Shown here piece by piece: positions 13,892-28,411 of a DNA stretch of 64,000 bases. The notes beneath the pieces were generated by a model. It was not told the origin of the DNA, searched no databases, and saw nothing but the letters and a program-made list of their open reading frames with translations. Both the position numbers and the translations under genes were made by a program. Source of the stretch: Pardosa pseudoannulata (lineage: Eukaryota > Arthropoda > Arachnida > Araneae > Lycosidae); the NCBI GenBank assembly GCA_032207245.1, contig CM063502.1, forward strand, positions 50,883,617 through 50,947,616, given 5' to 3'. Each line of letters begins with the position of its first letter. The stretch's first letter is position 1.

Positions 13892-14194
13892 GGGCAGCAT
13901 CTAGGTGGGACTCAACTCCCGTCCCCTTAAAATCTGGTGTATACTATAACTCTTTTTTATGTTGAGATAACAGTATTTTTCTAGATATAAAATTTACATG
14001 TTACAATACTGCATACTTAATCACAATTTAATTTTTTTTATTTCATTATTTTAATTTTTTTATATCTCTTTTCTTTTAATTTCACTAAATTTACTCAAAA
14101 TTGTTTTTTTAATACATTTACTAAAATATAATAAATAAAGATGTAAATAGACTTTTAGACATGTATAACATTCCAAAATATTAGATTATTTTTA

Positions 14195-14212
14195 GAGCCT
14201 TACATGAGGTTT
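14195..14212. repeat. Target site duplication of SINE, left copy
   Basis: GAGCCTTACATGAGGTTT, repeated exactly at 14388-14405. In the other units this sequence occurs once. Confidence 0.93.
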
Positions 14213-14387
14213 GGTTTGGTTTGGAGCGCTACGGTCTACTTTTTGCAACACGAGGGCTAATGAGACCGGGACCTACTGTTTAAAGCCGATTCCGAACGGC
14301 TACGAACATCCATGCCATTGTGGGATTCGACCCCACGAACTCCGGTTCCGAAGAACACGCCCTAACCATTCGGCCATCGTTCGGCAC
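14213..14387 (-). mobile_element. tRNA-derived SINE inserted in the array
   Basis: A 175-bp insert found in one unit only, flanked by an 18-bp target duplication. Read on the minus strand, it starts at 14387 with a tRNA-like head containing a box A (TGGCCGAATGGTTAGGG) and a box B-like GGGGTCGAATCCCAC. A body containing GTAGGTCCCGGTCTC follows. It ends in GCGCTCCAAACCAAACC, a short CCAAA-type tail abutting the left duplication. A Pol III-transcribed non-autonomous retroposon is the natural reading. It explains the single 1716-bp period in the array. Confidence 0.93.
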
Positions 14388-14405
14388 GAGCCTTACATGA
14401 GGTTT
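14388..14405. repeat. Target site duplication of SINE, right copy
   Basis: Exact copy of 14195-14212, the 18-bp duplication created on insertion. Confidence 0.93.
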
Positions 14406-15071
14406 ACACATGACAGGAATGGTAAATTTAAACATACATTTATTCGTTCCATTCTGATTATGTTTCATATTCATGTTTACGTTTTATTTTTTTTTCTAAT
14501 ACTTTATGATATTGAATTTTTATTTTAAAAAGAGCAGAATTTTTTATTGAATCAAGAATAGTCTGTTATAATGGATACTTTTCAGCTCAAAAATTACTAT
14601 AACCCCTAAAAATGTTCTGAGCCAGTTGTTAAATGTATACATACATTACTCGTTTCATAGTTATTGTACTTAAGGGCTTTATTTTAAATATGATTACTTT
14701 CTTTTTATGTATAGGAACGTTTTATCTTGCTATAAAGCAGAATATATTCTTCCTATTACTATAATTAAGATTTCCTGCATAAAAACATAATTAGTTTTTA
14801 ATTTATATATTGTAAAGTTTATTTTGTGGTTAAGTGGGTACATTTCACTTGGTGTTCAGATTTTTTAACTGTATAGTTTAAATATAAATTATTTAAAAAA
14901 TTTTATACTGTTAGAACCTTATTAATGACAGACTTTACAGCTCGAAAGCAGCTTAAAGTATTTAACTCAATGTGTGCCAGTAGACAAAATTCATGACGAT
15001 GTCTTGGAATTTCACTTGAGACGGAAGAAGTGATCTTATATGAAATTTCTACATAATGTTTCCACTACCGT

Positions 15072-15444
15072 GCTGGGGTGGCCGAATGGTTAAGGCTCCA
15101 GACTTGTCTTCCCGAGGCCGAGCTACCAACTTCAAAACCCAGTGATGAGCAATACAGTGACATACAAGTAAACACCCAGTGATGTGCAATGCGGTGCAGT
15201 ATACCTTCCACTACAATATATCAACCATAGTCATAAAGCATTAAATTACATAGCGCAGTTTACTGTGCAACCTATAATTACGCAGAAACGTACCAGTGAT
15301 ATGCAACGCTGAGCAATGCTACCCTACATTCCAGCTGCTGTCATAACACGCACAAGTGGTACAAAGGTGGCGAGGCTAATCAGGGACAAGCGATCTGGCT
15401 TCAGTGCCTCAACTGAAGAAGGGGTTCGATTCCCCTCCCCGGAA
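15072..15444 (+). tRNA. Interrupted class II tRNA-like gene, unit 11
   Basis: B-type copy. Position 26 changes from G to T (GGCTCCAGAC), and there is a 2-nt expansion in the insert (AATATATCAACC). Stems are unaffected. Confidence 0.5.
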
Positions 15445-15551
15445 TGTTTTTGTTTTTACGTGCTTATTTATACTAGGAATATCTGCCAGTTTCGTAATAT
15501 TTTAAATTATAAAAATAAATAAATATATATATATATATATATATAATATAT

Positions 15552-15602
<51 letters not shown>

Positions 15603-16580
15603 TGCAGCATCTAGGTGGGACTCACCTCCCGTCCCCTTAAAATCTGGTGTATACTATAACTCTTTTTTATGTTGAGATAACAGTATTTTTCTAGATATAA
15701 AATTTACATGTTACAATACTGCATACTTAATCACAATTTAATTTTTTTTATTTCATTATTTTAATTTTTTTTATATCTCTTTTCTTTTAATTTCACTAAA
15801 TTTACTCAAAATTGTTTTATACATTTACTAAAATATAATAAATAAAGATGTAAATAGACTTTTAGACATATATATAACATTCAAATTATTAGATTATTTT
15901 AGAGCCTTACATGAGGTTTACATGACAGGAATGGTAAATTTAAACATACATTTATTCGTTCCATTCTGATTATGTTTCATATTCATGTTTACGTTTTATT
16001 TTTTTTTCTAATACTTATGATATTGAATTTTTATTTTAAAAAGAGCAGAATTTTTTATTGAATCAAAATAGTCTGTTATAATGGATACTTTTCAGCTCAA
16101 AAATTACTATAACCCCTAAAAATGTTCTGAGCCAGTTGTTAAATGTATACATACATTACTCGTTTCATAGTATTGTACTTAAGGGCTTTATTTTAAATAT
16201 GATTACTTTCTTTTTATGTATAGGAACGTTTTATCTTGCTATAAAGCAGAATATATTCTTCCTATTACTATAATTAAGATTTCCTGCATAAAAACATAAT
16301 TAGTTTTTAATTTATATATTGTAAAGTTTATTTTGTGGTTAAGTGGGTACATTTCACTTGGTGTTCAGATTTTTTTAACTGTATAGTTTAAATATAAATT
16401 ATTTAAAAAATTTTATACTGTTAGAACCTTATTAATGACAGACTTTACAGCTCGAAAGCAGCTTAAAGTATTTAACTCAATGTGTGCCAGTAGACAAAAT
16501 TCATGACGATGTCTTGGAATTTCACTTGCACGGCAGAAGTGATCTTATATGAAATTTCTACATAATGTTTCCACTACCGT

Positions 16581-16951
16581 GCTGGGGTGGCCGAATGGTT
16601 AAGGCGCCAGACTTGTCTTCCCGAGGCCGAGCTACCAACTTCAAAACCCAGTGATGAGCAATACAGTGACATACAAGTAAACACCCAGTGATGTGCAATG
16701 CGGTGCAGTATACCTTCCACTACAATATCAACCATAGTCATAAAGCATTAAATTACATAGCGCAGTTTACTGTGCAACCTATAATACGCAGAAACGTTAC
16801 CAGTGATGTGCAACGCTGAGCAATGCTACCCTACATTCCAGCTGCTGTCATAACACGCACAAGTGGTACAAAGGTGGCGAGGCTAATCAGGGACAAGCGA
16901 TCTGGCTTCAGTGCCTCAACTGAAGAAGGGGTTCGATTCCCCTCCCCGGAA
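16581..16951 (+). tRNA. Interrupted class II tRNA-like gene, unit 12
   Basis: B-type copy with intact halves. The insert has compensating 1-nt indels (ATAATACGC and AACGTTACC). The downstream tag is GCAGGAGACATC instead of GCAGGGCAGCATC, shared only with unit 15. Confidence 0.55.
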
Positions 16952-17017
16952 TGTTTTTGTTTTTACGTGCTTATTTATACTAGGAATATCTGCCAGTTTC
17001 GTAATATTTTAAATTAA

Positions 17018-17064
<47 letters not shown>

Positions 17065-18047
17065 GGAGACATCTAGGTGGGACTCAACTCCCGTCCCCTT
17101 AAAATCTGGTGTATACTATAACTCTTTTTTATGTTGAGATAACAGTATTTTTCTAGATATAAAATTTACATGTTACAATACTGCATACTTAATCACAATT
17201 TAATTTTTTTATTTCATTATTTTAATTTTTTTATATCTCTTTCCTTTTAATTTCAATAAATTTACTCAAAATTGTTTTATACATTTACTAAAATATAATA
17301 AATAAAGATGTAAATAGACTTTTAGACATATATAACATTCAAATTATTAGATTATTTTAGAGCCTTACATGAGGTTTACATGACAGGAATGGTAAATTTA
17401 AACATACATTTATTCGTTCCATTCTGATTATGTTTCATATTCATGTTTACGTTTTATTTTTTTTTTCTAATACTTTATGATATTGAATTTTTTATTTTAA
17501 AAAGAGCAGAATTTTTTTATTGAATCAAGAATAGTCTGTTATAATGGATACTTTTCAGCTCAAAAAAATTACTATAACCCCTAAAAATGTTCTGAGCCCA
17601 GTTGTTAAATGTATACATACATTACTCGTTTCATAGTTATTGTACTTAAGGGCTTTATTTTAAATATGATTACTTTCTTTTTATGTATAGGAACGTTTTA
17701 TCTTGCTATAAAGCAGAATATATTCTTCCTATTACTATAATTAAGATTTCCTGCATAAAAACATAATTAGTTTTTAATTTATATATTGTAAAGTTTATTT
17801 TGTGGTTAAGTGGGTACATTTCACTTGGTGTTCAGATTTTTTAACTGTATAGTTTAAATATAAATTATTTAAAAAATTTTATACTGTTAGAACCTTATTA
17901 ATGACAGACTTTACAGCTCGAAAGCAGCTTAAAGTATTTAACTCAATGTGTGCCAGTAGACAAAATTCATGACGATGTCTTGGAATTTCACTTGAGACGG
18001 AAGAAGTGATCTTATATGAAATTTCTACATAATGTTTCCACTACCGT

Positions 18048-18418
18048 GCTGGGGTGGCCGAATGGTTAAGGCTCCAGACTTGTCTTCCCGAGGCCGAGCT
18101 ACCAACTTCAAAACCCAGTGATGAGCAATACAGTGACATACAAGTAAACACCCAGTGATGTGCAATGCGGTGCAGTATACCTTCCACTACAATATCAACC
18201 ATAGTCATAAAGCATTAAATTACATAGCGCAGTTTACTGTGCAACCTATAATTACGCAGAAACGTACCAGTGATATGCAACGCTGAGCAATGCTACCCTA
18301 CATTCCAGCTGCTGTCATAACACGCACAAGTGGTACAAAGGTGGCGAGGCTAATCAGGGACAAGCGATCTGGCTTCAGTGCCTCAACTGAAGAAGGGGTT
18401 CGATTCCCCTCCCCGGAA
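18048..18418 (+). tRNA. Interrupted class II tRNA-like gene, unit 13
   Basis: B-type copy with the GGCTCCAGAC change at position 26. All stems are retained. Confidence 0.5.
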
Positions 18419-18495
18419 TGTTTTTGTTTTTACGTGCTTATTTATACTAGGAATATCTGCCAGTTTCGTAATATTTTTAAATATTTATAAAATAA

Positions 18496-18563
<68 letters not shown>

Positions 18564-19548
18564 GGGCAGCATCTAGGTGGGACTCACCTCCCGTCCCCTT
18601 AAAATCTGGTGTATACTATAACTCTTTTTTATGTTGAGATAACAGTATTTTTCTAGATATAAAATTTACATGTTACAATACTGCATACTTAATCACAATT
18701 TAATTTTTTTTATTTCATTATTTTAATTTTTTATATCTCTTTCCTTTTAATTTCACTAAATTTACTCAAAATTGTTTTATACATTTACTAAAATATAATA
18801 AATAAAGATGTAAATAGACTTTTAGACATATATAACATTCAAATTATTAGATTATTTTAGAGCCTTACATGAGGTTTACATGACAGGAATGGTAAATTTA
18901 AACATACATTTATTCGTTCCATTCTGATTATGTTTCATATTCATGTTTACGTTTTATTTTTTTTTTCTAATTCTTTATGATATTGAATTTTTTATTTTAA
19001 AAAGAGCAGAATTTTTTATTGAATCAAGAATAGTCTGTTATAATGGATACTTTTCAGCTCAAAAATTACTATAACCCTAAAAATGTTCTGAGCCAGTTGT
19101 TAAATGTATACATACATTACTCGTTTCATAGTTATTGTACTTAAGGGCTTTATTTTAAATATGATTACTTACTTTCTTTTTATGTATAGGAACGTTTTAT
19201 CTTGCATATAAAGCAGAATATATTCTTCCTATTACTATAATTAAGATTTCCTGCATAAAAACATAATTAGTTTTTAATTTATATATTGTAAAGTTTATTT
19301 TGTGGTTAAGTGGGTACATTTCACTTGGTGTTCAGATTTTTTAACTGTATAGTTTAAATATAAATTATTTAAAAAATTTTATACTGTTAGAACCTTATTA
19401 ATGACAGACTTTACAGCTCGAAAGCAGCTTAAAGTATTTAACTCAAATGTGTGCCAGTAGACAAAATTCATGACGATGTCTTGGAATTTCACTTGAGACG
19501 GAAGAAGTGATCTATATTGAAATTTCTACATAATGTTTCCACTACCGT

Positions 19549-19920
19549 GCTGGGGTGGCCGAATGGTTTAAGGCGCCAGACTTGTCTTCCCGAGGCCGAG
19601 CTACCAACTTCAAAACCCAGTGATGAGCAATACAGTGACATACAAGTAAAACACCCAGTGATGTGCAATGCGTGCAGTATACCTTCCACTACAATATCAA
19701 CCATAGTCATAAAGCATTAAATTACATAGCGCAGTTTACTGTGCAACCTATAATTACGCAGAAACGTACCAGTGATATGCAACGCTGAGCAATGCTACCC
19801 TACATTCCAGCTGCTGTCATAACACGCACAAGTGGTACAAAGGTGGCGAGGCTAATCAGGGACAAGCGATCTGGCTTCAGTGCCTCAACTGAAGAAGGGG
19901 TTCGATTCCCCTCCCCGGAA
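19549..19920 (+). tRNA. Interrupted class II tRNA-like gene, unit 14 (D-loop insertion)
   Basis: B-type copy with one extra T in the D loop (ATGGTTTAAGGC) and single-base indels in the insert. The 3' half is intact. Confidence 0.48.
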
Positions 19921-19994
19921 TGTTTTTGTTTTTACGTGCTTATTTATACTAGGAATATCTGCCAGTTTCGTAATATTTTAAATTAAAAAAATAA

Positions 19995-20069
<75 letters not shown>

Positions 20070-21049
20070 GGGCAGCATCTAGGTGGGACTCACCTCCCGT
20101 CCCCTTAAAATCTGGTGTATACTATAACTCTTTTTTATGTTGAGATAACAGTATTTTTCTAGATATAAAATTTACATGTTACAATACTGCATACTTAATC
20201 ACAATTTAATTTTTTTTATTTCATTATTTTAATTTTTTTATATCTCTTTTCTTTTAATTTCACTAAATTTACTCAAAATTGTTTTATACATTTACTAAAT
20301 ATAATAAATAAAGATGTAAATAGACTTTTAGACATATATAACATTCAAATTATTAGATTATTTTAGAGCCTTACATGAGGTTTACATGACAGGAATGGTA
20401 AATTTAAACATACATTTATTCGTTCCATTCTGATTATGTTTCATATTCATGTTTACGTTTTATTTTTTTTTCTAATACTTTATGATATTGAATTTTTATT
20501 TTAAAAAGAGCAGAATTTTTTATTGAATCAAGAATAGTCTATTATAATGGATACTTTTCAGCTCAAAAATTACTATAACCCCTAAAAATGTTCTGAGCCA
20601 GTTGTTAAATGTATACATACATTACTCGTTTCATAGTTATTGTAAATAAGGGCTTTATTTTAAATATGAATTACTTTCTTTTTATGTATAGGAACGTTTT
20701 ATCTTGCTATAAAGCAGAAATATATTCTTCCTATTACTATAATTAAGATTTCCTGCATAAAAACATAATTAGTTTTTAATTTATATATTGTAAAGTTTAT
20801 TTTGTGGTTAAGTGGGTACATTTCACTTGGTGTTCAGATTTTTTAACTGTATAGTTTAAATATAAATTATTTAAAAAATTTTATACTGTTAGAACCTTAT
20901 TAATGACAGACTTTACAGCTCGAAAGCAGCTTAAAGTATTTAACTCAATGTGTGCCAGTAGACAAAATTCATGACGATGTCTTGGAATTTCACTTGAGAC
21001 GGAAGAAGTGATCTTATATGAAATTTCTACATAATGTTTCCACTACCGT

Positions 21050-21421
21050 GCTGGGGTGGCCGAATGGTTAAGGCTCCAGACTTGTCTTCCCGAGGCCGAG
21101 CTACCAACTTCAAAACCCAGTGATGAGCAATACAGTGACATACAAGTAAACACCCAGTGATGTGCAATGCGGTGCAGTATACCTTCCACTACAATATCAA
21201 CCATAGTCATAAAGCATTTAAATTACATAGCGCAGTTTACTGTGCAACCTATAATTACGCAGAAACGTACCAGTGATATGCAACGCTGAGCAATGCTACC
21301 CTACATTCCAGCTGCTGTCATAACACGCACAAGTGGTACAAAGGTGGCGAGGCTAATCAGGGACAAGCGATCTGGCTTCAGTGCCTCAACTGAAGAAGGG
21401 GTTCGATTCCCCTCCCCGGAA
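21050..21421 (+). tRNA. Interrupted class II tRNA-like gene, unit 15
   Basis: B-type copy with T at position 26. It shares the variant tag GCAGGAGACATC with unit 12, three units away. Confidence 0.5.
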
Positions 21422-21487
21422 TGTTTTTGTTTTTACGTGCTTATTTATACTAGGAATATCTGCCAGTTTCGTAATATTTTAAATTAA

Positions 21488-21534
<47 letters not shown>

Positions 21535-22518
21535 GGAGACATCTAGGTGGGACTCAACTCCCGTCCCCTTAAAATCTGGTGTATACTATAACTCTTTTTT
21601 ATGTTGAGGATAAACAGTATTTTTCTAGATATAAAATTTACATGTTACAATACTGCATACTTAAATCACAATTTAATTTTTTTTTTATTTCATTATTTTA
21701 ATTTTTTTTATCTCTTTTCTTTTAATTTCACTAAATTTACTCAAAATTGTTTTATACATTTACTAAAAATATAATAAATAAAGATGTAAATAGACTTTTA
21801 GACATATATAACATTCAAATTATTAGATTATTTTAGAGCCTTACATGAGGTTTACATGACAGGAATGGTAAATTTAAACATACATTTATTCGTTCCATTC
21901 TGATTATGTTTCATATTCATGTTTACGTTTTATTTTTTTTTCTAATACTTTATGATATTGAATTTTTATTTTAAAAAGAGCAGAAATTTTTTTATTGAAT
22001 CAAGAATAGTCTGTTATAATGGATACTTTTCAGCTCAAAAATTACTATAACCCCTAAAAATGTTCTGAGCCAGTTGTTAAATGTATACATACATTACTCG
22101 TTTCATAGTTATTGTACTTAAGGGCTTTATTTTAAATATGATTACTTTCTTTTTATGTATAGGAACGTTTTATCTTGCTATAAAGCAGAATATATTCTTC
22201 CTATTACTATAATTAAGATTTCCTGCATAAAAACATAATTAGTTTTTAATTTATATATTGTAAAGTTTATTTTGTGGTTAAGTGGGTACATTTCACTTGG
22301 TGTTCAGATTTTTTAACTGTATAGTTTAAATATAAATTATTTAAAAAATTTTATACTGTTAGAACCTTATTAATGACAGACTTTACAGCTCGAAAGCAGC
22401 TTAAAGTATTTAACTCAATGTGTGCCAGTAGACAAAATTCATGACGATGTCTTGGAATTTCACTTGAGGCGGAAGAAGTGATCTTAATTGAAATTTCTAC
22501 ATAATGTTCCACTACCGT

Positions 22519-22894
22519 GCTGGGGTGGGGCCGAATGGTTAAGGCGCCAGACTTGTCTTTCCCGAGCCGAGCTACCAACTTCAAAAACCCAGTGATGAGC
22601 AATACAGTGACATACAAGTAAACACCCAGTTGATGTGCAATGCGGTTGCAGTATACCTTCCACTACAATATCAACCATAGTCATAAAGCATTAAATTACA
22701 TAGCGCAGTTTACTGTGCAACCTATAATTACGCAGAAACATACCAGTGATATGCAACGCTGAGCAATGCTACCCTACATTCCAGCTGCTGTCATAACACG
22801 CACAAGTGGTACAAAGGTGGCGAGGCTAATCAGGGACAAGCGATCTTGCTTCAGTGCCTCAACTGAAGAAGGGGTTCGATTCCCCTCCCCGGAA
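22519..22894 (+). pseudogene. Damaged interrupted tRNA-like copy, unit 16
   Basis: B-type copy with several lesions. Two extra G before box A (GGGGTGGGGCCG) disrupt the acceptor/D-arm junction. The insert start reads CTTGTCTTTCCCGAGCCGAG. The 3' anticodon stem is TCTTG instead of TCTGG. It is the most degraded copy in the array. Confidence 0.6.
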
Positions 22895-23974
22895 TGTTTT
22901 TGTTTTTACGTGCTTATTTATACTAGGAATATCTGCCAGTTTCGTAATATTTTAAATTAAAAAAATAAATAAATATATATATATATATATATATGCAGGG
23001 CAGCATCTAGGTGGGACTCACCTCCCGTCCCCTTAAAATCTGGTGTATACTATAACTCTTTTTTATGTTGAGATAACAGTATTTTTCTAGATATAAAATT
23101 TACATGTTACAATACTGCATACTTAATCACAATTTAATTTTTTTATTTCATTATTTTAATTTTTTTATATCTCTTTCCTTTTAATTTCAATAAATTTACT
23201 CAAAATTGTTTTATACATTTACTAAAATATAATAAATAAAGATGTAAATAGACTTTTAGACATATATAACATTCAAATTATTAGATTATTTTAGAGCCTT
23301 ACATGAGGTTTACATGACAGGAATGGTAAATTTAAACATACATTTATTCGTTCCATTCTGATTATGTTTCATATTCATGTTTACGTTTTATTTTTTTTTT
23401 CTAATACTTTATGATATTGAATTTTTATTTTAAAAAGAGCAGAATTTTTTATTGAATCAAGAATAGTCTGTTATAATGGATACTTTTCAGCTCAAAAATT
23501 ACTATAACCCCTAAAAATGTTCTGAGCCAGTTGTTAAATGTATACATACATTACTCGTTTCATAGTTATTGTAATTAAGGGCTTTATTTTAAATATGATT
23601 ACTTTCTTTTTATGTATAGGAACGTTTTATCTTGCTATAAAGCAGAATATATTCTTCCTATTACTATAACTAAGATTTCCTGCATAAAAACATAATTAGT
23701 TTTTAATTTATATATTGAAAAGTTTATTTTGTGGTTAAGTGGGTACATTTCACTTGGTGTTCAGATTATTTAACTGTATAGTTTAAATATAAATTATTTA
23801 AAAAATTTTATACTGTTAGAACCTTATTAATGACAGACTTTACAGCGAAAGCAGCTTAAAGTATTTAACTCAATGTGTGCCAGTAGACAAAATTCATGAC
23901 GATGTCTTGGAATTTCACTTGAGACGGAAGAAGTGATCTTATATGAAATTTCTACATAATGTTTCCACTACCGT

Positions 23975-24345
23975 GCTGGGGTGGCCGAATGGTTAAGGCT
24001 CCAGACTTGTCTTCCCGAGGCCGAGCTACCAACTTCAAAACCCAGTGATGAGCAATACAGTGACATACAAGTAAACACCCAGTGATGAGCAATGCGGTGC
24101 AGTATACCTTCCACTACAATATCAACCATAGTCATAAAGCATTAAATTACATAGCGCAGTTTACTGTGCAACCTATAATTACGCAGAAACGTACCAGTGA
24201 TATGCAACGCTGAGCAATGCTACCCTACATTCCAGCTGCTGTCATAACACGCACAAATGGTACAAAGGTGGCGAGGCTAATCAGGGACAAGCGATCTGGC
24301 TTCAGTGCCTCAACTGAAGAAGGGGTTCGATTCCCCTCCCCGGAA
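23975..24345 (+). tRNA. Interrupted class II tRNA-like gene, unit 17
   Basis: B-type copy with T at position 26. The insert carries CACAAATGG instead of CACAAGTGG, shared with unit 20. Confidence 0.5.
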
Positions 24346-24426
24346 TGTTTTTGTTTTTACGTGCTTATTTATACTAGGAATATCTGCCAGTTTCGTAATA
24401 TTTTAAATTAAAAAAATAAATAATAA

Positions 24427-24482
<56 letters not shown>

Positions 24483-25473
24483 TATATATGCAGGGCAGCA
24501 TCTAGGTGGGACTCACCTCCCGTCCCCTTAAAATCTCGTGTATACTATAACTCTTTTTTATGTTGAGATAACAGTATTTTTCTAGATATAAAATTTACAT
24601 GTTACAATACTGCATACTTAATCACAATTTAATTTTTTTTATTTCATTATTTTAATTTTTTTATATCTCTTTCCTTTTAATTTCACTAAATTTACTCAAA
24701 ATTGTTTTATACATTTACTAAAATATAATAAATAAAGATGTAAATAGACTTTTAGACATGTATATAACATTCAAATTATTAGATTATTTTAGAGCCTTAC
24801 ATGAGGTTTACATGACAGGAATGGTAAATTTAAACATACATTTATTCGTTCCATTCTGATTATGTTTCATATTCATGTTTACGTTTTATTTTTTTTTTCT
24901 AATACTTTATGATATTGAATTTTTATTTTAAAAAGAGCAGAATTTTTATTGAATCAAGAATAGTCTATTATAATGGATACTTTTCAGCTCAAAAATTACT
25001 ATAACCCCTAAAAATGTTCTGAGCCAGTTGTTAAATGTATACATACATTACTCGTTTCATAGTTATTGTACTTAAGGGCTTTATTTTAAATATGATTACT
25101 TTCTTTTTATGTATAGGAACGTTTTATCTTGCTATAAAGCAGAATATATTCTTCCTATTACTATAATTAAGATTTCCTGCATAAAAACATAATTAGTTTT
25201 TAATTTATATATTGTAAAGTTTATTTTGTGGTTAAGTGGGTTCATTTCACTTCGTGTTCAGATTTTTTAACTGTATAGTTTAAATATAAATTATTTAAAA
25301 AATTTTATACTGTTAGAACCTTATTAATGACAGACTTTACAGCTCGAAATCAGCTTAAAGTATTTAACTCAATGTGTGCCAGTAGACAAAATTCATGACG
25401 TTGTCTTGGAATTTCACTTGAGACGGCAGAAGTGATCTTATATGAAATTTCTACATAATGTTTCCACTACCGT

Positions 25474-25844
25474 GCTGGGGTGGCCGAATGGTTAAGGCGC
25501 CAGACTTGTCTTCCCGAGGCCGAGCTACCAACTTCAAAACCCAGTGATGAGAAATACAGTGACATACAAGTAAACACCCAGTGATGTGCAATGCGGTGCA
25601 GTATTCCTTCCACTACAATATCAACCATAGTCATAAAGCATTAAATTACATAGCGCAGTTTACTGTGCAACCTATAATTACGCAGAAACGTACCAGTGAT
25701 ATGCAACGCTGAGCAATGCTACCCTACATTCCAGCTGCTGTCATAACACGCACAAGTGGTACAAAGGTGGCGAGGCTAATCAGGGACAAGCGATCTGGCT
25801 TCAGTGCCTCAACTGAAGAAGGGGTTCGATTCCCCTCCCCGGAA
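25474..25844 (+). tRNA. Interrupted class II tRNA-like gene, unit 18
   Basis: B-type copy with intact halves. One extra A follows the discriminator (GGAAATG), just before the terminator. Confidence 0.55.
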
Positions 25845-25928
25845 ATGTTTTTGTTTTTACGTGCTTATTTATACTAGGAATATCTGCCAGTTTCGTAATA
25901 TTTTTAAATTTATAAATAAAATAAAATA

Positions 25929-25978
<50 letters not shown>

Positions 25979-26960
25979 GGGCAGCATCTAGGTGGGACTC
26001 ACCTCCCGTCCCCTTAAAATCTCGTGTATACTATAACTCTTTTTTATGTTGAGATAACAGTATTTTTCTAGATATAAAATTTTACATGTTACAATACTGC
26101 ATACTTAATCACAATTTCATTTTTTTTATTTCATTATTTTAATTTTTTTATATCTCTTTTCTTTTAATTTCACTAAATTTACTCAAAATTGTTTTATACA
26201 TTTACTAAAATATAATAAATAAAGATGTAAATAGACTTTTAGACATATATAACATTCAAATTATTAGATTATTTTAGAGCCTTACATGAGGTTTTACATG
26301 ACAGGAATGGTAAATTTAAACATACATTTATTCGTTCCATTCTGATTATGTTTTCATATTCATGTTTACGTTTTATTTTTTTTTCTAATACTTTATGATA
26401 TTGAATTTTTTATTTTAAAAAGAGCAGAATTTTTTATTGAATCAAGAATAGTCTGTTATAATGGATACTTTTCAGCTCAAAAATTACTATAACCCCTAAA
26501 AATGTTCTGAGCCAGTTGTTAAATGTATACATACATTACTCGTTTCATAGTTATTGTACTTAAGGGCTTTATTTTAAATATGATTACTTTCTTTTTATGT
26601 ATAGGAACGTTTTATCTTGCTATAAAGCAGAATATATTCTTCCTATTACTATAACTAAGATTTCCTGCATAAAAACATAATTAGTTTTTAATTTATATAT
26701 TGAAAAGTTTATTTTGTGGTTAAGTGGGTACATTTCACTTGGTGTTCAGATTATTTAACTGTATAGTTTAAATATAAATTATTTAAAAAATTTTATACTG
26801 TTAGAACCTTATTAATGACAGACTTTACAGCTCGAAAGCAACTTAAAGTATTTAACTCAATGTGTGCCAGTAGACAAAATTCATGACGATGTCTTGGAAT
26901 TTCACTTGAGACGGAAGAAGTGATCTTATATGAAATTTCTACATAATGTTCCACTACCGT

Positions 26961-27331
26961 GCTGGGGTGGCCGAATGGTTAAGGTGCCAGACTTGTCTTC
27001 CCGAGGCCGAGCTACCAACTTCAAAACCCAGTGATGAGCAATACAGTGACATACAAGTAAACACCCAGTGATGTGCAATGCGGTGCAGTATACCTTCCAC
27101 TACAATATCAACCATAGTCATAAAGCATTAAATTACATAGCGCAGTTTACTGTGCAACCTATAATTACGCAGAAACGTACCAGTGATATGCAACGCTGAG
27201 CAATGCTACCCTACATTCCAGCTGCTGTCATAACACGCACAAGTGGTACAAAGGTGGCGAGGCTAATCAGGGACAAGCGATCTGGCTTCAGTGCCTCAAC
27301 TGAAGAAGGGGTTCGATTCCCCTCCCCGGAA
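26961..27331 (+). tRNA. Interrupted class II tRNA-like gene, unit 19
   Basis: B-type copy. The D-stem base at position 25 changes from C to T (AAGGTGCCAGAC), turning a G-C pair into G-T. Confidence 0.5.
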
Positions 27332-28411
27332 TGTTTTTGTTTTTACGTGCTTATTTATACTAGGAATATCTGCCAGTTTCGTAATATTTTAAATTAAAAA
27401 AATAAATAAATATATATATATATATATATATGCAGGGCAGCATCTAGGTGGGACTCACCTCCCGTCCCCTTAAAATCTCGTGTATACTATAACTCTTTTT
27501 TATGTTGAGATAACAGTATTTTTCTAGATATAAAATTTACATGTTACAATACTGCATACTTAATCACAATTTAATTTTTTTTATTTCATTATTTTAATTT
27601 TTTTATATCTCTTTTCTTTTAATTTCACTAAATTTACTCAAAATTGTTTTATACATTTACTAAAATATAATAAATAAAGATGTAAATAGACTTTTAGACA
27701 TATATAACATTCAAATTATTAGATTATTTTAGAGCCTTACATGAGGTTTACATGACAGGAATGGTAAATTTAAACATACATTTATTCGTTCCATTCTGAT
27801 TATGTTTCATATTCATGTTTACGTTTTATTTTTTTTTCTAATACTTTATGATATTGAATTTTTATTTTAAAAAGAGCAGAATTTTTTATTGAATCAAGAA
27901 TAGTCTGTTATAATGGATACTTTTCAGCTCAAAAATTACTATAACCCCTAAAAATGTTCTGAGCCAGTTGTTAAATGTATACATACATTACTCGTTTCAT
28001 AGTTATTGTACTTAAGGGCTTTATTTTAAATATGATTACTTTCTTTTTATGTATAGGAACGTTTTATCTTGCTATAAGCAGAATATATTCTTCCTATTAC
28101 TATAATTAAGATTTCCTGCATAAAAACATAATTAGTTTTTAATTTATATTGTAAAGTTTATTTTGTGGTTAAGTGGGTTCATTTCACTTGGTGTTTGAGA
28201 TTTTTTAACTGTATAGTTTAAATATAAATTATTTAAAAAATTTTATACTGTTAGAACCTTATTAATGACAGACTTTACAGCTCGAAATCAGCTTAAAGTA
28301 TTTAACTCAATGTGTGCCAGTAGACAAAATTCATGACGTTGTCTTGGAATTTCACTTGAGACGGCAGAAGTGATCTTATATGAAATTTCTACATAATGTT
28401 TCCACTACCGT

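Noticed and set aside
14211..14528. 105- and 64-codon open frames on both strands across the SINE
   Set aside because: They are chance frames over a tRNA-derived SINE and array spacer.
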